Positions 21,616 to 31,988 of a stretch of 64,000 bases of DNA are shown here, in pieces. Under the pieces are notes generated by a model that saw only the letters and a list, made by a program, of their open reading frames with translations, was not told the DNA's origin and ran no database searches. Origin of the DNA: Ceratopteris richardii (taxonomy: Eukaryota > Streptophyta > Polypodiopsida > Polypodiales > Pteridaceae). The stretch covers positions 202,130,153-202,194,152 of the forward strand of contig CM035407.1 of assembly GCA_020310875.1 (NCBI GenBank), given 5' to 3'. The first letter of the stretch is position 1, and each line of letters begins with the position of its first letter. The translations under genes were made by a program, and so were the position numbers.

Positions 21616-22317
21616 TGTAGCTCAGTGATGAGTAGCACCTCCTTTAATGTCAATCCGGGAAGACGTGACGATGGTATGAAGACCACGAGCAAGTGGAGGC
21701 ACAAGTGCATGAGTGAGAAGCACACAAGCATGCACACACATACACACACACGCGCACACACCGCAAGACAAAGAGTGAGAAGCAATGGAGTTCTTAGATT
21801 ACTTTCAAAAAGCTCTTACAAGTTCATTTCAATTACAAGCTAACCTCAAAAATGAGCTCTCTAGCTCTATTTAGAGTTTTTGACTAGGTTTTGGCCTTGT
21901 CCAGACCTAGTGTCCGGCCTAGTTAAAAATTAGGTTCTCTACCCTATTTGGAGGTTCAAACGAAGTCTAAAAAATGTGAAAACTGACAGGTAGATACTTC
22001 TAAAGCTCCTCAAGCTCAAGGACTCCTTGGCTTGCACAAAATGGAGCTACAAAAATGTGAAATGGTATTTACAAGGGTTTTTAGTTATGAAAATCACTAT
22101 TGTTGTAGGGATTTCTTCTAACATTTTGATATACATTTCCTGGAGCTCCCTACTTGCTCCTTCTCCTTGTGTCCACCTCCCTTATGTGCATAAATGTCTT
22201 GAAAAAATATTGGCCTACTTGCCAGATCGTCGTTGACTGCTCTGTCTGCTTATACTTTCTCTTCTCTCTGACTCCCTTCTTAAGCTTCCTTGCCTAGTGA
22301 GTCCTTCAATTCCAACA
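21616..22317 (-). repeat. Gypsy-1 5' LTR (702 bp)
   Basis: Minus strand starts TGTTGGAATTG at 22317 and ends GCTACA at 21616. Paired with 5002-5559. It shares U3, TATA-region and U5 blocks with the LTRs of Gypsy-2, -3 and -4 but has a different first 70 bases. Contains a CA/TG-rich run near 21730-21760. Confidence 0.93.
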
Positions 22318-22398
22318 CATATACATATACATATACATATACATACACATATACATATACATACACATACACATACACATCCACACATACATATACAA

Positions 22399-22433
<35 letters not shown>

Positions 22434-22593
22434 CATACATATACATATACATATACACATACATATACATATACATATACATATACACATACATATACAT
22501 ATACATATACACATACATATACATATACATATACACATACATATACATATACATATACATATGCATATACATATACATGTACATATACATATA
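22318..22593. repeat. (CATATA)n microsatellite, 276 bp
   Basis: Imperfect CATATA and CATA repeats filling the gap between two divergent LTRs (Gypsy-1 leftwards, Gypsy-2 rightwards). Strictly alternating pyrimidine-purine over most of its length. The long open frames it creates on both strands are repeat artefacts. Confidence 0.97.
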
Positions 22594-23253
22594 TGTTGGC
22601 AGTAGCCTGAGGCATAGACGACGCGAAAGCATGTGAAGATGGATAACATTAAAGTAGTGGGGAGCCAAACATATTACTTTTTCAAAGAAAGATTTTTTGA
22701 AATACTTGTTTAAAAACATCAATAGTGATTTCCATCACTTTTGTACCATATGTAACATAGAAAAACCCCTTTTGTAACTAGTAGCTCCTTTTTGTGCAAG
22801 CCAAGGATTCTTCGAGCTTGAGGATCTTAGGTAGAATGAGGCTACCAATTTTGGTTATTTTTAGATCTTGTTTACCCCTTCAAATAGCACCTAGAACCTA
22901 TTTTTTAACTATGCCGGTCACTAGATGTGAAATCGGTCAAAACTAGTCTAAAAACTATAAAAAGAGCTAGAGAGCTCATTTTTTAGGTTAGCAAGTGTAG
23001 ACTTGTATGAGCTAGAGTCAGCTTGAGCTTGTAATTGAGATCTTGAGTAATAGAGTCTATTTTCCTACCTTCCATTGTGTCTTGCTTGTTTCCTACATGT
23101 GTGTGTGTATGTGTGTGTGCATCTCTATGCTTCTCACCTTCACTCTCACTACATTTCACATTCACGATCTTCATCACTACTATCTCTTCCACGGATTGAC
23201 ATTAAGGAGGTGGAGCTTCTTAACGTGGTACTTACCATTGTGCTAGGGCAACA
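22594..23253 (+). repeat. Gypsy-2 5' LTR (660 bp)
   Basis: Starts TGTTGGCAGTAGCC, ends GGGCAACA. TATAAA at 22956-22961. Homologous to the Gypsy-4 LTR at 33776-34415 throughout. Confidence 0.92.
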
Positions 23254-23258
23254 CCAAA

Positions 23259-23280
23259 TTTGGCGCCGTTGTTGGGGATC
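23259..23280 (+). promoter_or_regulatory. Gypsy-2 primer binding site (tRNA-Asp type, two mismatches)
   Basis: TTTGGCGCCGTTGTTGGGG; plant tRNA-Asp would call for GTTGCCGGGG, so CC is replaced by TT. Five bases downstream of the LTR. Confidence 0.85.
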
Positions 23281-25030
23281 GAGTCTAGGATGAATGTGTG
23301 ATTGTAGGAGTATAGCAAGAAGTGGCATTGGAAGGTAAAATTTCAGTTTTTGTTGTTTTTAATTATTTTTTTGTGTTTTTCATCTCCTCTACACTCCTTC
23401 ACCACCGCATCATCTTCTTCCACTTCGAAAAAATCAAAAAATTCACCATATCCACCCATTCTCCTCATTTCTCTCATTTGTGCATGCGAGAGAGAGAGAG
23501 AGAGCTTTTGTGCTTGCATGTGCTTGTGTGTTTTTGAGTTTTCTTGCAGGTATAGTGCTCTAGAGCAGCAGGAAAGCTTCCAAAAGGTAAAAAAACCACT
23601 TTCTGTCAGAATCTGCCGTGTGTGTCAAACCATCACGATGGTTTGGCAAACTCGGAATTTGAGGTAAGCGAGTTCACCATGCTGTAGAGCACACTTGTGC
23701 ATGTAGGAATCCACAAATGCATTTCAAAAATCATCATTTTGGTGGACCATCGTGACGGGCTCATGCCATCGCGATTGTGTCACACCATCGCGATTGGCTC
23801 ACGCCATCGCGACGGCTCGACCGGACCATCACAATGGTCTCACACCATTGTGACGGTTCACTTTAGCCATCGTGATGGTCACTGACCATCGCGATGCTCC
23901 CGTCGACCCCATGCCATCGCGATTCTGTCACACCATCACGATTGGCTCACGCTATCGCGACGGCTCGGCCAGACCATCGTGACGGTTCACTTGAGCCATC
24001 GTGACGGTCACTGACCATCGCAACGCTCCCATCGACCCCACACCATCGCGATTGGCTCACGCCATCACAATGACTTATCTGCCATGTGTCAAGATAGGCC
24101 ATCATGATGATACCAGGTACGCCATCGTGACACCTCGAAGTTGGACCATCGCAATTGGCTCAAGCCATCGTGCCTTGTGACCATCATGATGGGCTCACGC
24201 CATCGCGATGGTTGCATTGACCGTTGACTGACACCATCATGATTGCTCGCCATCGCGATGCCTCGCCCACTCGGACCATCGCGATTGTACCACACCATCG
24301 CGACCGTTCACCTGAACCATCGTGATGGTCCGAGACCATCGCGATTGTTCACCCAAAATGGGAAAATTATGGTTTCATTTTTTGGGCACATTGAAGGCTA
24401 TTTTGAGAAAATTCTTGGGTGATTAAGCTCATAAGAGACCCCTTAGCTCGTAAGTGAAGAAAAACCTATTTGTCAGTTTTCACCCCCGAGGGCTTGAATG
24501 CTCATATCTTTTTCATCCGAAGTCCGTTGTTTAAAAAGAAAGGGGGCATGTAAATTTTGGGCAAAGGAAAAAGGGACCTAAAAAGCGTATATATCAAAGT
24601 GCTTGAGCATCCATTTGAGAAGTGGTCTAAACATTGAATTTTTACAGGTCTAACAAGGGCTATCTAGGACAATCAAAGCAAGGCAGCAAAGAACACAAGG
24701 CTTGGGAAGTGCGACTTCTTGGGCATAAGAGCAACCAAAGAAGCTGACTCGAGCTTGGAAAACATTTAGCATCATGGATTAAAGATGATAGGAGCACATC
24801 AAGTTCAAGAGACTTAACTTTTCAAGTCCAAGACCAAGATAAGAGTGTGCGATGCGAAAACATAAAGGAAAGAATTAAATTCTGATGGAACGAGAACTCG
24901 AAAGTACAACGAAAAGTCGATTCCTGACGCATACATTGAGACAAGAAAAGAATTTAAAGGGATTAAAAAAGAAAAAGCAATTAAGAACAAAAGAAACATT
25001 GACAATCAGAGAGTGCCAGGAAGTAAATTC
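23281..25030 (+). other. Gypsy-2 untranslated leader
   Basis: Non-coding stretch between primer site and gag, homologous to 34446-36036. Holds a short GA run near 23487-23504 and the CCATCGCGA array described separately. No gene recognised. Confidence 0.75.
23628..24347 (+). repeat. CCATCGCGA-type minisatellite in Gypsy-2 leader
   Basis: About 29 irregularly spaced copies of a CCATCGCGAT core (spacing roughly 15-40 bp, often followed by TGGCTCACG or GGCTCG). Variant cores such as CCATCGTGAC, CCATCACGAT, CCATCACAAT and CCATTGTGAC differ almost only by C-to-T or G-to-A at CpG positions. Full CCATCGCGATGG is a 12-bp palindrome. Confidence 0.92.
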
Positions 25031-25058
25031 ATGAACCTTAGATCAAGCAAGCACATAG

Positions 25059-25063
25059 GTAAG
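25059..25063. repeat. Expected Gypsy-3 target site duplication, left copy (GTAAG)
   Basis: The 5 bases of Gypsy-2 directly before the Gypsy-3 LTR end. The partner copy is not in the window, so this is inferred. The site lies in a consensus-like splice donor AGGTAAG within gag codons 9-12. Confidence 0.5.
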
Positions 25064-25672
25064 TGTCACTCTAGCACAATGGCAAGTACCAACGTGAGGA
25101 GATCCACCTCATAATTGTCAATCCGTGGAGACGTGAGGACTAGTATGAAGACTATGATCAAGTGATGGCACAAGTGTGTGAGTGAGAAGCACACAAACAT
25201 GCACACACATACACACACGCGCACACAAGGCAAGAACAAGGAGAGGAACAATGGAGTTCTTTGAATTAGTCAAAAATTCTCTTACATAAGCTCAATTCAC
25301 TAACAATCCAACCCCAAAAATGAGCTCTCTAGCTCTTTTTATAGTTTTTTTACTAGCTTTGGCCTTGTCCAGACCTAGTGTCCGGCCTAGTTAAAAATTA
25401 GGTTCTAGAGCCTATTTGAGGGCTCAAACGGAATCTAAAAATTACGAAAATTGGTATGTAGCTAATTCTAACCCTCCTCAAGCTTGAGCACTCCTCGTCT
25501 TGAACAAAATGGAGTCTATTCTACCAAAAACGGGATTTACAATGTGTGTGTAGTGATGAAAATCACTTGAGTTGGAAATAGTATATGGACAAAATGATTG
25601 GGCCTTGTTGCCGTATTGTGTATGACTGCTCCGTTGTGCCTGTATGCTCTTCTTATGACTTGTATGCGAACA
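25064..25672 (-). repeat. Gypsy-3 3' LTR (609 bp)
   Basis: Minus strand starts TGTTCGCATAC at 25672 and ends GAGTGACA at 25064. TATA box in the context ACTATAAAAAGAGC on the minus strand near 25336-25350, as in the related LTRs. Matches the Gypsy-1, -2 and -4 LTRs in U3-R-U5 blocks. Confidence 0.9.
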
Positions 25673-25684
25673 CTCCCCCCTTCC
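25673..25684 (-). promoter_or_regulatory. Gypsy-3 polypurine tract
   Basis: Minus strand GGAAGGGGGGAG abutting the LTR. Confidence 0.85.
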
Positions 25685-25710
25685 TAGCGTATGTCGCCCC
25701 TGAGAGACCT

Positions 25711-28380
25711 CTATTCTATAGGGTGGTCAATATAGTATTGTACTACATTGGTGGCTAGCTCGTGTTCTCTTATCTGTAATCCTCGTGCTAGATCAGCTTG
25801 AAGCGCATCCCAATTTATTGCACCTGGGACATCAAGTTGCGGTATCGTGTAGTACTCGGAGTACATAGCTTGTTCACATGCAAAGAGATGAAGCAGATGT
25901 GTAGGTTTTGGTGCGAAGACCTCCGAGTGATACTCTGAGAAACCTGATCTGAACATTTCCTCGAATGTCTGTTTATAGCATGCAGGGAGGTATTTGATGC
26001 GTGCATGCCAAGCATAAGCTACTCGAATGCTAGGGGTGGTGCTCATGTCATACACCAAATCGTAATTTCCATTGGTAAACCCCGATAGACGTACCTGTGG
26101 TGCTACTGCATTTCTAAAGGTTTTGAGTACGACCTGCATCATATCCAAAATTTTAAGCATCATTTGGACCACAACATTCGGCATGGGCTTCAATCGAGGC
26201 ATCCAATGTCGAATTGTTGCCATCATATACGCTATCAATGGGGATCCCTGTGGTGGCGCTAGGTACGGATAATTGAGCCACTTCTTACATTGAGCATTAT
26301 TTTGTACCTTTATGTTGAATGCTTTCTAGGATCTACGTCGTGGAACGGGTCCATAGCATGGATTGTACAGTAAATGTAAAGGAGCATGGTTCCATGTGCG
26401 GAGCATTTCAGGATATGTCTCTAGAAGCTTTTGCCACCATGTCGGTTGATAGATTCTACCTTTCTATGCTTCTGAATGATGGTCTTCTGGTTGAAACTGT
26501 GTTGCGAAGGAAGGAATCTTTCCTGTGACTCTCTATATTTCTAAATTGTAATATGCCAAAATGACATAGTAAGGCCTGTATTGGAGTTCTGATGATATGA
26601 TGAGATGTCTAGATGACAAGTTCTTGAAATAACTAGATTGTAATACTATGTCTTCTATGACACTCATGGCCTGATTCTGCACCACCGTGCGCTCTTCATG
26701 AGAACTCCGGATTTCTTCCACCTGTTTTAATCACGGGGGTCGTGGTGCTTCGAACATATCCTGGCCTTCTTTTGTTTGGCATCCCCCTGGGATGGGCTGC
26801 GGCTCGTAGTCCTCTTCAAATGTCTGTTCCATAGGAATTTGAACTTTTTCTTCATCGGTGGGAGCCTCAAGTGGGGAAGGTGGTCTTTCATACTGTAGTA
26901 GGCGTGCTTGCAATTCTGTGACCTATTTTCGGAGATCTTTTAGGGCCTCCGAGTCTGCGAGAAGTGAAGCAGTGGATGCGGTGACTTGAGGGGCAACTGT
27001 CGTGTCTTTCTGTCGTTCTTGCTTCAGTTGATCCAGTTCCTCTGATAATTGGTCATGTGCCTCAAGTAGTATAGCATTATCTTCGAGTATTATATTTATG
27101 TTTTCTAGGGTCACTGCTTGGAACTTGGAGGTACTGAGCATTGCCCCGGGTGTGCTTTCGATGGTAGCCTCTAAGTTTTCCTTATTCTGTAATAGGAAGC
27201 GTTGATTTTCTTCATGAGCAGCTGCAAGGTGTCGCTTGAGTAGGGCCATATTTCGCTGAAGTTTGGAGTTGCGTTCCATCTGTATCTGTAGATGGCTTTC
27301 CACGACTTGTACCACTTCCTAGTCTACGTTCTGCAACTTAACTTCCAATATGCTATGAGCCTCTTGTAAAGTTTGAAATTGTGTTTGGAGGTGAGCATTG
27401 TCCTCTTCTAGTGTAGCAAGATGATGTTGTAGCACTTCCGAGTGCTCTTGCAATCGTTCGTTATGTTGCTAGAGCTGATTGTATTCTATCCTTAATTGTG
27501 AAACACATGTAAGCATGGTGTCAATTGCATTCCTTATAGATGAAGGTGTATTTTGTACAATGGAAAATGCAGGAGGAGGGGATTGGGGATTGGGAAGAGT
27601 GAATGTTGTGTCTAGTGGAGATGTGTGTGTAGGTGAAATTGGTGGAGGGGGAATGGGGGATGGTGGAAGTGTGGGGGGAGGGGGAGGTGCCGTCGGTGGT
27701 GAAATGTCCATACCTTCAAGGGTGGAAGTGAGTGTAGTGTCTACCATATATATTGGAATGGTAGGTGGTGTGTGTGTGATAGTGAAGAATAAGTGTTGTG
27801 TGGATGGTGGAAATGGGATCGACGAGGAGGGTTGGGTGGTGGCTTGAAACATTCTAACAAGGTAGTCATGGGCAGGTTGAAGGATTGGTGGTATGGGGGG
27901 GGGGGGGGGGGAAGTGAGAACCTGGAGGAGGGAAGGTCATGAAAGGGGATGTGGTGGCAGGGAATCCAAAGAATATGGATCTAGAGTCAGGATGGCCTAT
28001 AGCTGAGGGCATGGGGGATGGTTGCCCTAGGGCAAGCTCTATGAAGGACTCAGTTATGATGGTGGTGTTATTATATAGAGGGTTTTCAAAGGAGGAAAAC
28101 AAAGTGGAACTATAGGTGGGACTACGGAAAAGGAAGGTTTGCTCTGTGGGTTGGGTAGTCGAGGTGATATTTACAACTTCTGTTCAAGGAGGTGATGGTG
28201 GGGGGGTCAGTGGTAGTGGTTCAGTTGATTCATCCTGGGTGATTGGGAGCTCTTGGCCAGATGTTACTACTGTTTGGGAGGTTGTCTCAATAGGTTCAGA
28301 TGTAATAATAGGCTCTTCCCCCATAGTAATGGGAATCTGGATGTTTTTACCAGACCGTGGTCGTGTTTGGAATCTTCATG
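25711..28380 (-). pseudogene. Gypsy-3 ORF-B, multiply broken
   Basis: Same order as in Gypsy-1: proline-rich N-terminal part (APPPPPTLPPSPIPPPPISP near 27650), coiled coil (RNMALLKRHLAAAHEENQRF near 27250), an acidic linker with QYERPPSPLEAP, and the conserved C-terminal domain at 25711-26238 (DLVYDMSTTPSI, IKYLPACYKQTFEEMF, EYHSE). It stops at 25711, before the polypurine tract, unlike Gypsy-1. Several stops and frameshifts separate the pieces; one coincides with a 17-base G run at 27895-27911. The start is uncertain. Function unknown. Confidence 0.72.
27895..27911. repeat. G17 homopolymer
   Basis: Seventeen consecutive G on the plus strand, inside the proline-coding part of ORF-B. A likely slippage site and a place where sequencing or assembly length may be unreliable. 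Confidence 0.9.
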
Positions 28381-28579
28381 GGTCATTTTGAATAGGAGGC
28401 CTCTGGATCGCTGTTCGGACTGCTTCCACTACCCCATACGTTTTTTCCACCAATAGTAGGCCTTCGCTGTATTAAGAGTCAACTCCAGCTTCTTCCAATA
28501 GCTGAGCCATGAGCACCCTACTGCTCTATTCAGTGAGCAGTTGTTGCGATCACACTCGTTCCATGATTTGGGACAGCCT

Positions 28580-29989
28580 TCAGAGTTCTGTTGTATATGT
28601 TGGGGTTCCGGTGGTTTCTTCTACTTCTGCTTCTTCTCCTTCCTCTTGTTTTGCCTCTGAGTGTTCTAGTTGTTTAGATAGGGTTCTTTGCTGATCATCA
28701 CCCCAATGTACATGGCGACTGTCTGTGGATTTCCTTCGTCTTTGGGAAGAGGTGCCCTGTTCTTCTGTGTCCGAAAAGAATTCTAAATCAAAGAGTTGGG
28801 TATTCTGTAAGAATGATTCAAAGTCGAAGGTGCTCATCCCTTCAACATCTCCAGTCGTAGGAAACTCAAATTCAGGAGGGACAGGAGGAGCCGATGGGGG
28901 AGCTTGTGATGTACCTTCAGATCCAACCCTAGGTATTCTAATGGTAAAGGGTGGTACAGTGGCCTCCCCTCGTGGCGAGACTTCTAGAGTCGTCAGAACT
29001 TCACGTGTCTGGACACAAGGGATCGATCCCCTCATGCACTTGGATTGATGTGTGGCAATTTTGAGTTGCTTAAACATTTGTAGTTGAGCCCAAGTTAAAG
29101 CACGTTCAATGGGTACATCATATGCTAAGCATTTGTAGATAATGTGCGTGATTGTACAACAACCCTTCACTACTAGTTTTCTAGATGACCTTTTATTTGC
29201 TTCATACAACTGCTCCACAATCCATACAAGAAGCTTAATCGGTAACACACTTGTCTCCGCCAAGTAAAGAGCGAACCATATTTGTTTGTGGGGTTGGGTG
29301 AATCGATCCTGCCTAGGAAACGTAAAATGTTGCATGCACATACGGAGAGGGATAGACATATTTGGTGTTAGTGGTGCCATATCTTTCAGCTTCAATAGTT
29401 TCCGGTCCTTCATGTTAGTGGGAATGAGAGCATCCTTCTCAGAAGGTACATGTGTGCCGTGCATATTCAAAGCAGAGCTCACCAATTCCAATGTAAGTTC
29501 GAACCTCTTCAACTCATTGTTGCCCAGCAAAGAAGGAAGAACGAACGTTCCTGGTTTGTCCTTTTCTACATTAGCTTGTAATGTTGAGACCAAATAGTAA
29601 CATCGTAGGAGATATGGTTTGGGTAAGGGTGCCTCAAAGTACTCTGATAGCCTAGCATGTTGCCATATGGTTTGAAGGTCTTGTGTGTTCTGGAGGGTCT
29701 CAAATTCTTTGGAAAAGAACTGGAATTGTACCCATGACCTGTCATACTCACACTTGGACTCCCATATATACTTGGCCTCTCGCAAGGGTCCTGGCATGCC
29801 ATTGAACCAATGGGAATTCGCATGGACTCTCTCTGTGATTCCTATGGCAAGATCCGGTACGGGTATTTGTTGGAGGTATTGCAGCTCTACAGGTCGTTCA
29901 GTTGGTGGCACATCAATAGGTAGACTATCCACATTAATCCCTGCACTACTTACTCCTTCTTGTGAGCTCGAGCCTGCTACTTCTACCAT
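28580..29989 (-). CDS. Gypsy-3 ORF-A (469 codons, longest open copy)
   Basis: ATG at 29989 (MVEVAGSSSQEGVSSAG), 32 bases after a splice-acceptor-like site. N-terminal 60 residues low-complexity. The conserved core spans about residues 60-300: HWFNGMPGPLREAKYIWE, FFSKEFETLQN, LPKPYLLRCYYLVSTL, GTFVLPSL, NMKDRKLLKLKDM, LRMCMQHFTFPRQDRFTQ, VKGCCTITHIIYKCLAYDVP. The C-terminal 150 residues are acidic and Ser/Gln-rich. No signal peptide or transmembrane segment is evident. Similarity to Gypsy-1 continues past the stop at 28580 in another frame, so the C-terminus is probably truncated. I cannot assign a function; a Transposase_32-like identity is possible but unproven. Confidence 0.72.
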   Translation of the reverse strand: MVEVAGSSSQEGVSSAGINVDSLPIDVPPTERPVELQYLQQIPVPDLAIGITERVHANSHWFNGMPGPLREAKYIWESKCEYDRSWVQFQFFSKEFETLQNTQDLQTIWQHARLSEYFEAPLPKPYLLRCYYLVSTLQANVEKDKPGTFVLPSLLGNNELKRFELTLELVSSALNMHGTHVPSEKDALIPTNMKDRKLLKLKDMAPLTPNMSIPLRMCMQHFTFPRQDRFTQPHKQIWFALYLAETSVLPIKLLVWIVEQLYEANKRSSRKLVVKGCCTITHIIYKCLAYDVPIERALTWAQLQMFKQLKIATHQSKCMRGSIPCVQTREVLTTLEVSPRGEATVPPFTIRIPRVGSEGTSQAPPSAPPVPPEFEFPTTGDVEGMSTFDFESFLQNTQLFDLEFFSDTEEQGTSSQRRRKSTDSRHVHWGDDQQRTLSKQLEHSEAKQEEGEEAEVEETTGTPTYTTEL

Positions 29990-30020
29990 GAGACTGCTTA
30001 TAGCTGTTGATGCTTATCTG

Positions 30021-30045
30021 CTAGAAGAAGAGAGGCACATTAGCA
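30021..30045 (-). promoter_or_regulatory. Splice-acceptor-like site before Gypsy-3 ORF-A
   Basis: Minus strand ATGCTAATGTG (branch-point-like CTAAT at 30043-30039) followed by CTCTCTTCTTCTAG, AG at 30022-30021. The 11-mer ATGCTAATGTG is identical in Gypsy-4 at the same place although the surrounding sequence is not. Confidence 0.55.
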
Positions 30046-30244
30046 TTGCATAGGAAACAGGATGTGTTAAACGCTGTTCTAACTGTCAGAAACGCGTTTA
30101 AACGAGTATTGGGTTCTTGGGAGTGGAAGGGGTCTGTAAAGACAGAGGCCCTATGCTTGTTTCCCAAAATTACTTCACAAAACAATATACCAACATTCAA
30201 GATTTTATCAAGAATTGGTATCCCCTTCTCGATCTTTACGGTTC

Positions 30245-30249
30245 ATCAT
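30245..30249. repeat. Element X target site duplication, left copy (ATCAT)
   Basis: ATCAT directly before the LTR; identical 5-mer at 32709-32713. Confidence 0.85.
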
Positions 30250-30962
30250 TGTTGTTGTAGTATGCCCTTGGGAGCCAAGACCCACACCACCTTGCATGGA
30301 AGCAAGAAGGAAGGCCCAAGAATGAATCTCCTTTCATCCACCCCATCCTCCATCATGTTCAAGCCATTGACCATCAGCTCGCAGCTATGCCACATGCTTG
30401 AAAATATGGAGCAATGGGAGTCAAGGATCCTAGTCACATATGTAAAATACAAGATAATTGCAACACTCTACTTACACACATAGGAAATGCTAGCATGCAC
30501 ACACACCTCACTCTCACACACTCCAAGACTAAATACACATATGTACAAAGCCTTAAGAGAAAGGAGAGTTCTTCCATTGAAAGGATTTTACATGAGAGCA
30601 CGACCAAAAGCTCCCCTTTACAAGAAATAAGCCTCTATTTATAGGCTAGACACATTCCCCCATGTGCTCTTTTTGACTAGTCAAAAAGGAGCACATGCTT
30701 TCTAACTAAAATATCTTTTGAGATTTTGCAAATATTCTTTCTCTAACTACCAAATCCCAAGAACTAAAAGCGTGGGAATTTCTTCAATGTGGGATTTTTA
30801 GATGTGTGCAAAAAGTGGCTTATTTACAAAACTTCTCTACCATAGTCTTTGGAGAAATATCAAAAAGGGCTTAAGAGGGTGTTCTTATGCGAAACTCTAG
30901 GTATATACAAAAAGAGGGTTCCTATGCACAAATGAAGATGTGTGCATACCCTATACTCAACA
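30250..30962 (-). repeat. Element X 3' LTR (713 bp)
   Basis: Minus strand starts TGTTGAGTATAGGG at 30962. TATAAATA on the minus strand at 30636-30643. Paired with 31989-32708. Confidence 0.9.
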
Positions 30963-30973
30963 CCCTCCTCCTC
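30963..30973 (-). promoter_or_regulatory. Element X polypurine tract
   Basis: Minus strand GAGGAGGAGGG directly before the 3' LTR; fixes the orientation of the element. Confidence 0.85.
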
Positions 30974-31988
30974 CTAGACTTTGTTGTCCTCGACAAAGCT
31001 AAGATAAGAGGGGCATACATTGCAGCACTGTTCAAGTTTGGGTCTTCAAGTCTTCAGCTGCAGCTCTTCAAGTCTTCAAATTTGCAAGTTTTCAGTCTTC
31101 AGGTCTTCAGTGTTGAGCGACACAATCCCCCTAAGGGGCAGTCAGGCCAACAACCGCTGATGCCAAATATGCAGCAATCCTCCTGAGCAAGTCTTTAGAG
31201 GACCTGAAAACTACAAGTCCAAAAACTCCATGTGCATACACAACCATTGCAAATAAGACAGAGCATGGAGCATACACAACACTTAAGAGTAGTCCCAGCA
31301 TCAAAGTTGTACCAAGCTTCCCACAGGATGGCTGGGAAAGTGGACATAATCCCCAAAATAGGGCAGCCGCACACTGAAGAAGCTCAAGTCCAAAATCTAA
31401 CAATACACCCCGAGTAAAAAATAGATTGGCATGGCATCACCAACTTTGGCATCCATCAAGCTTCCTGAATGGTGAGTGTGCACCATCACCATCATGTAGA
31501 AAACACTTTTAGTATCTTGTTTGTGTGTAGATAGGGCTTGAGACATAGTTCCCCAGAAGGGACAGTCACCAAAGAAATTCACAATCGAATCCTGACTGTC
31601 ATCCCCGACCAACTATGAATCTGAGAGACAACTATCTGTACAGCAAAGCAATAACATTTATTGTCTTCAAGAGAGGGCAAGGGCATCAGACACAATTCCC
31701 CACTTGGGGCAATCACAAAAAACCCCAAAAACCCTGTGCCAGCCAATATCTGCTGAATAGTCATATATAAACAATAAAGCAAGGAGCTTGAACCATTTGA
31801 AAGCCACAGGGCTTAGTTTCCTAGGATTTTGCGGGTAGAAAACCATCAAGTAACAGTCCTCATGAAAATGTCATGCAGCCTCCCGGCCAGCAGTTAGCAA
31901 TCGTGGTGCTTGGTGCTTCTGAAGCCACCAATAGAGGGATGGGGAGCAACCTGGATCCCAGCAACTTGATGAAGAGCAGCCTCCAACA
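30963..31988 (-). other. Element X internal region, non-coding
   Basis: No convincing ORF. Contains a near-perfect inverted repeat at 30979-30998, CTTCAAGTCTTCAG-like reiterations at about 31040-31110, and four dispersed copies of a CCCC-N4-GGGGCAGTCA type palindrome near 31122, 31348, 31545 and 31692. Confidence 0.75.

Larger units (their letters stand above)
5002..22317 (-). mobile_element. Gypsy-1, pol-less Ty3/gypsy LTR element interrupted by Copia-2
   Basis: Minus-strand element with its 5' LTR at 21616-22317, a tRNA-Asp-type primer site, gag (split by Copia-2 at 13019-19756), an IWVPK-motif tail, ORF-A, ORF-B, a polypurine tract and a 3' LTR (5002-5559) cut by Copia-1. Protease, RT, RNase H and integrase are all absent. 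Relative to Gypsy-4 the gag C-terminal part (FLREIQEDKW) runs within about 250 bp into sequence matching the part of Gypsy-4 beyond pol (LPSFPK, then IWVPK). This copy is therefore an internally deleted, non-autonomous derivative. LTR-LTR differences are about 12 substitutions plus a few indels over about 555 bp, so it is older than Copia-2 inside it. Confidence 0.9.
22594..25063 (+). mobile_element. Gypsy-2, 5' part only, interrupted by Gypsy-3
   Basis: 5' LTR, primer site, leader with CCATCGCGA array and the first codons of gag (ATG 25031-25033, MNLRSSKHIG). Alignment with Gypsy-4 holds until 25063, where Gypsy-3 LTR sequence starts. The remainder is not in the window and would be expected beyond the right edge if the nesting model is right. 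Confidence 0.88.
25064..30055 (-). mobile_element. Gypsy-3, 3' half (3' LTR, ORF-B, ORF-A)
   Basis: Minus-strand element with 3' LTR at 25064-25672, polypurine tract, degenerate ORF-B and ORF-A with an acceptor-like site at 30021. Its gag, pol and 5' LTR are not found. The sequence upstream (30056-30244 plus 32714-33775, split by element X) may still be internal Gypsy-3 sequence; if so its 5' half lies beyond the right end of the window, past Gypsy-4. The right limit given is where recognisable homology stops. Confidence 0.8.

Noticed and set aside
22215-22722. Several long ORFs on both strands (100-144 codons)
   Set aside because: They are translations of the CATATA microsatellite (YVYVYV, TYTYTY, HIHIHI, CICICI) and open in every frame because the repeat lacks stops.
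23628-24347. CRISPR-like array of short repeats
   Set aside because: Spacing is irregular, repeats are short and variable, the context is a plant retrotransposon leader and there are no cas genes.
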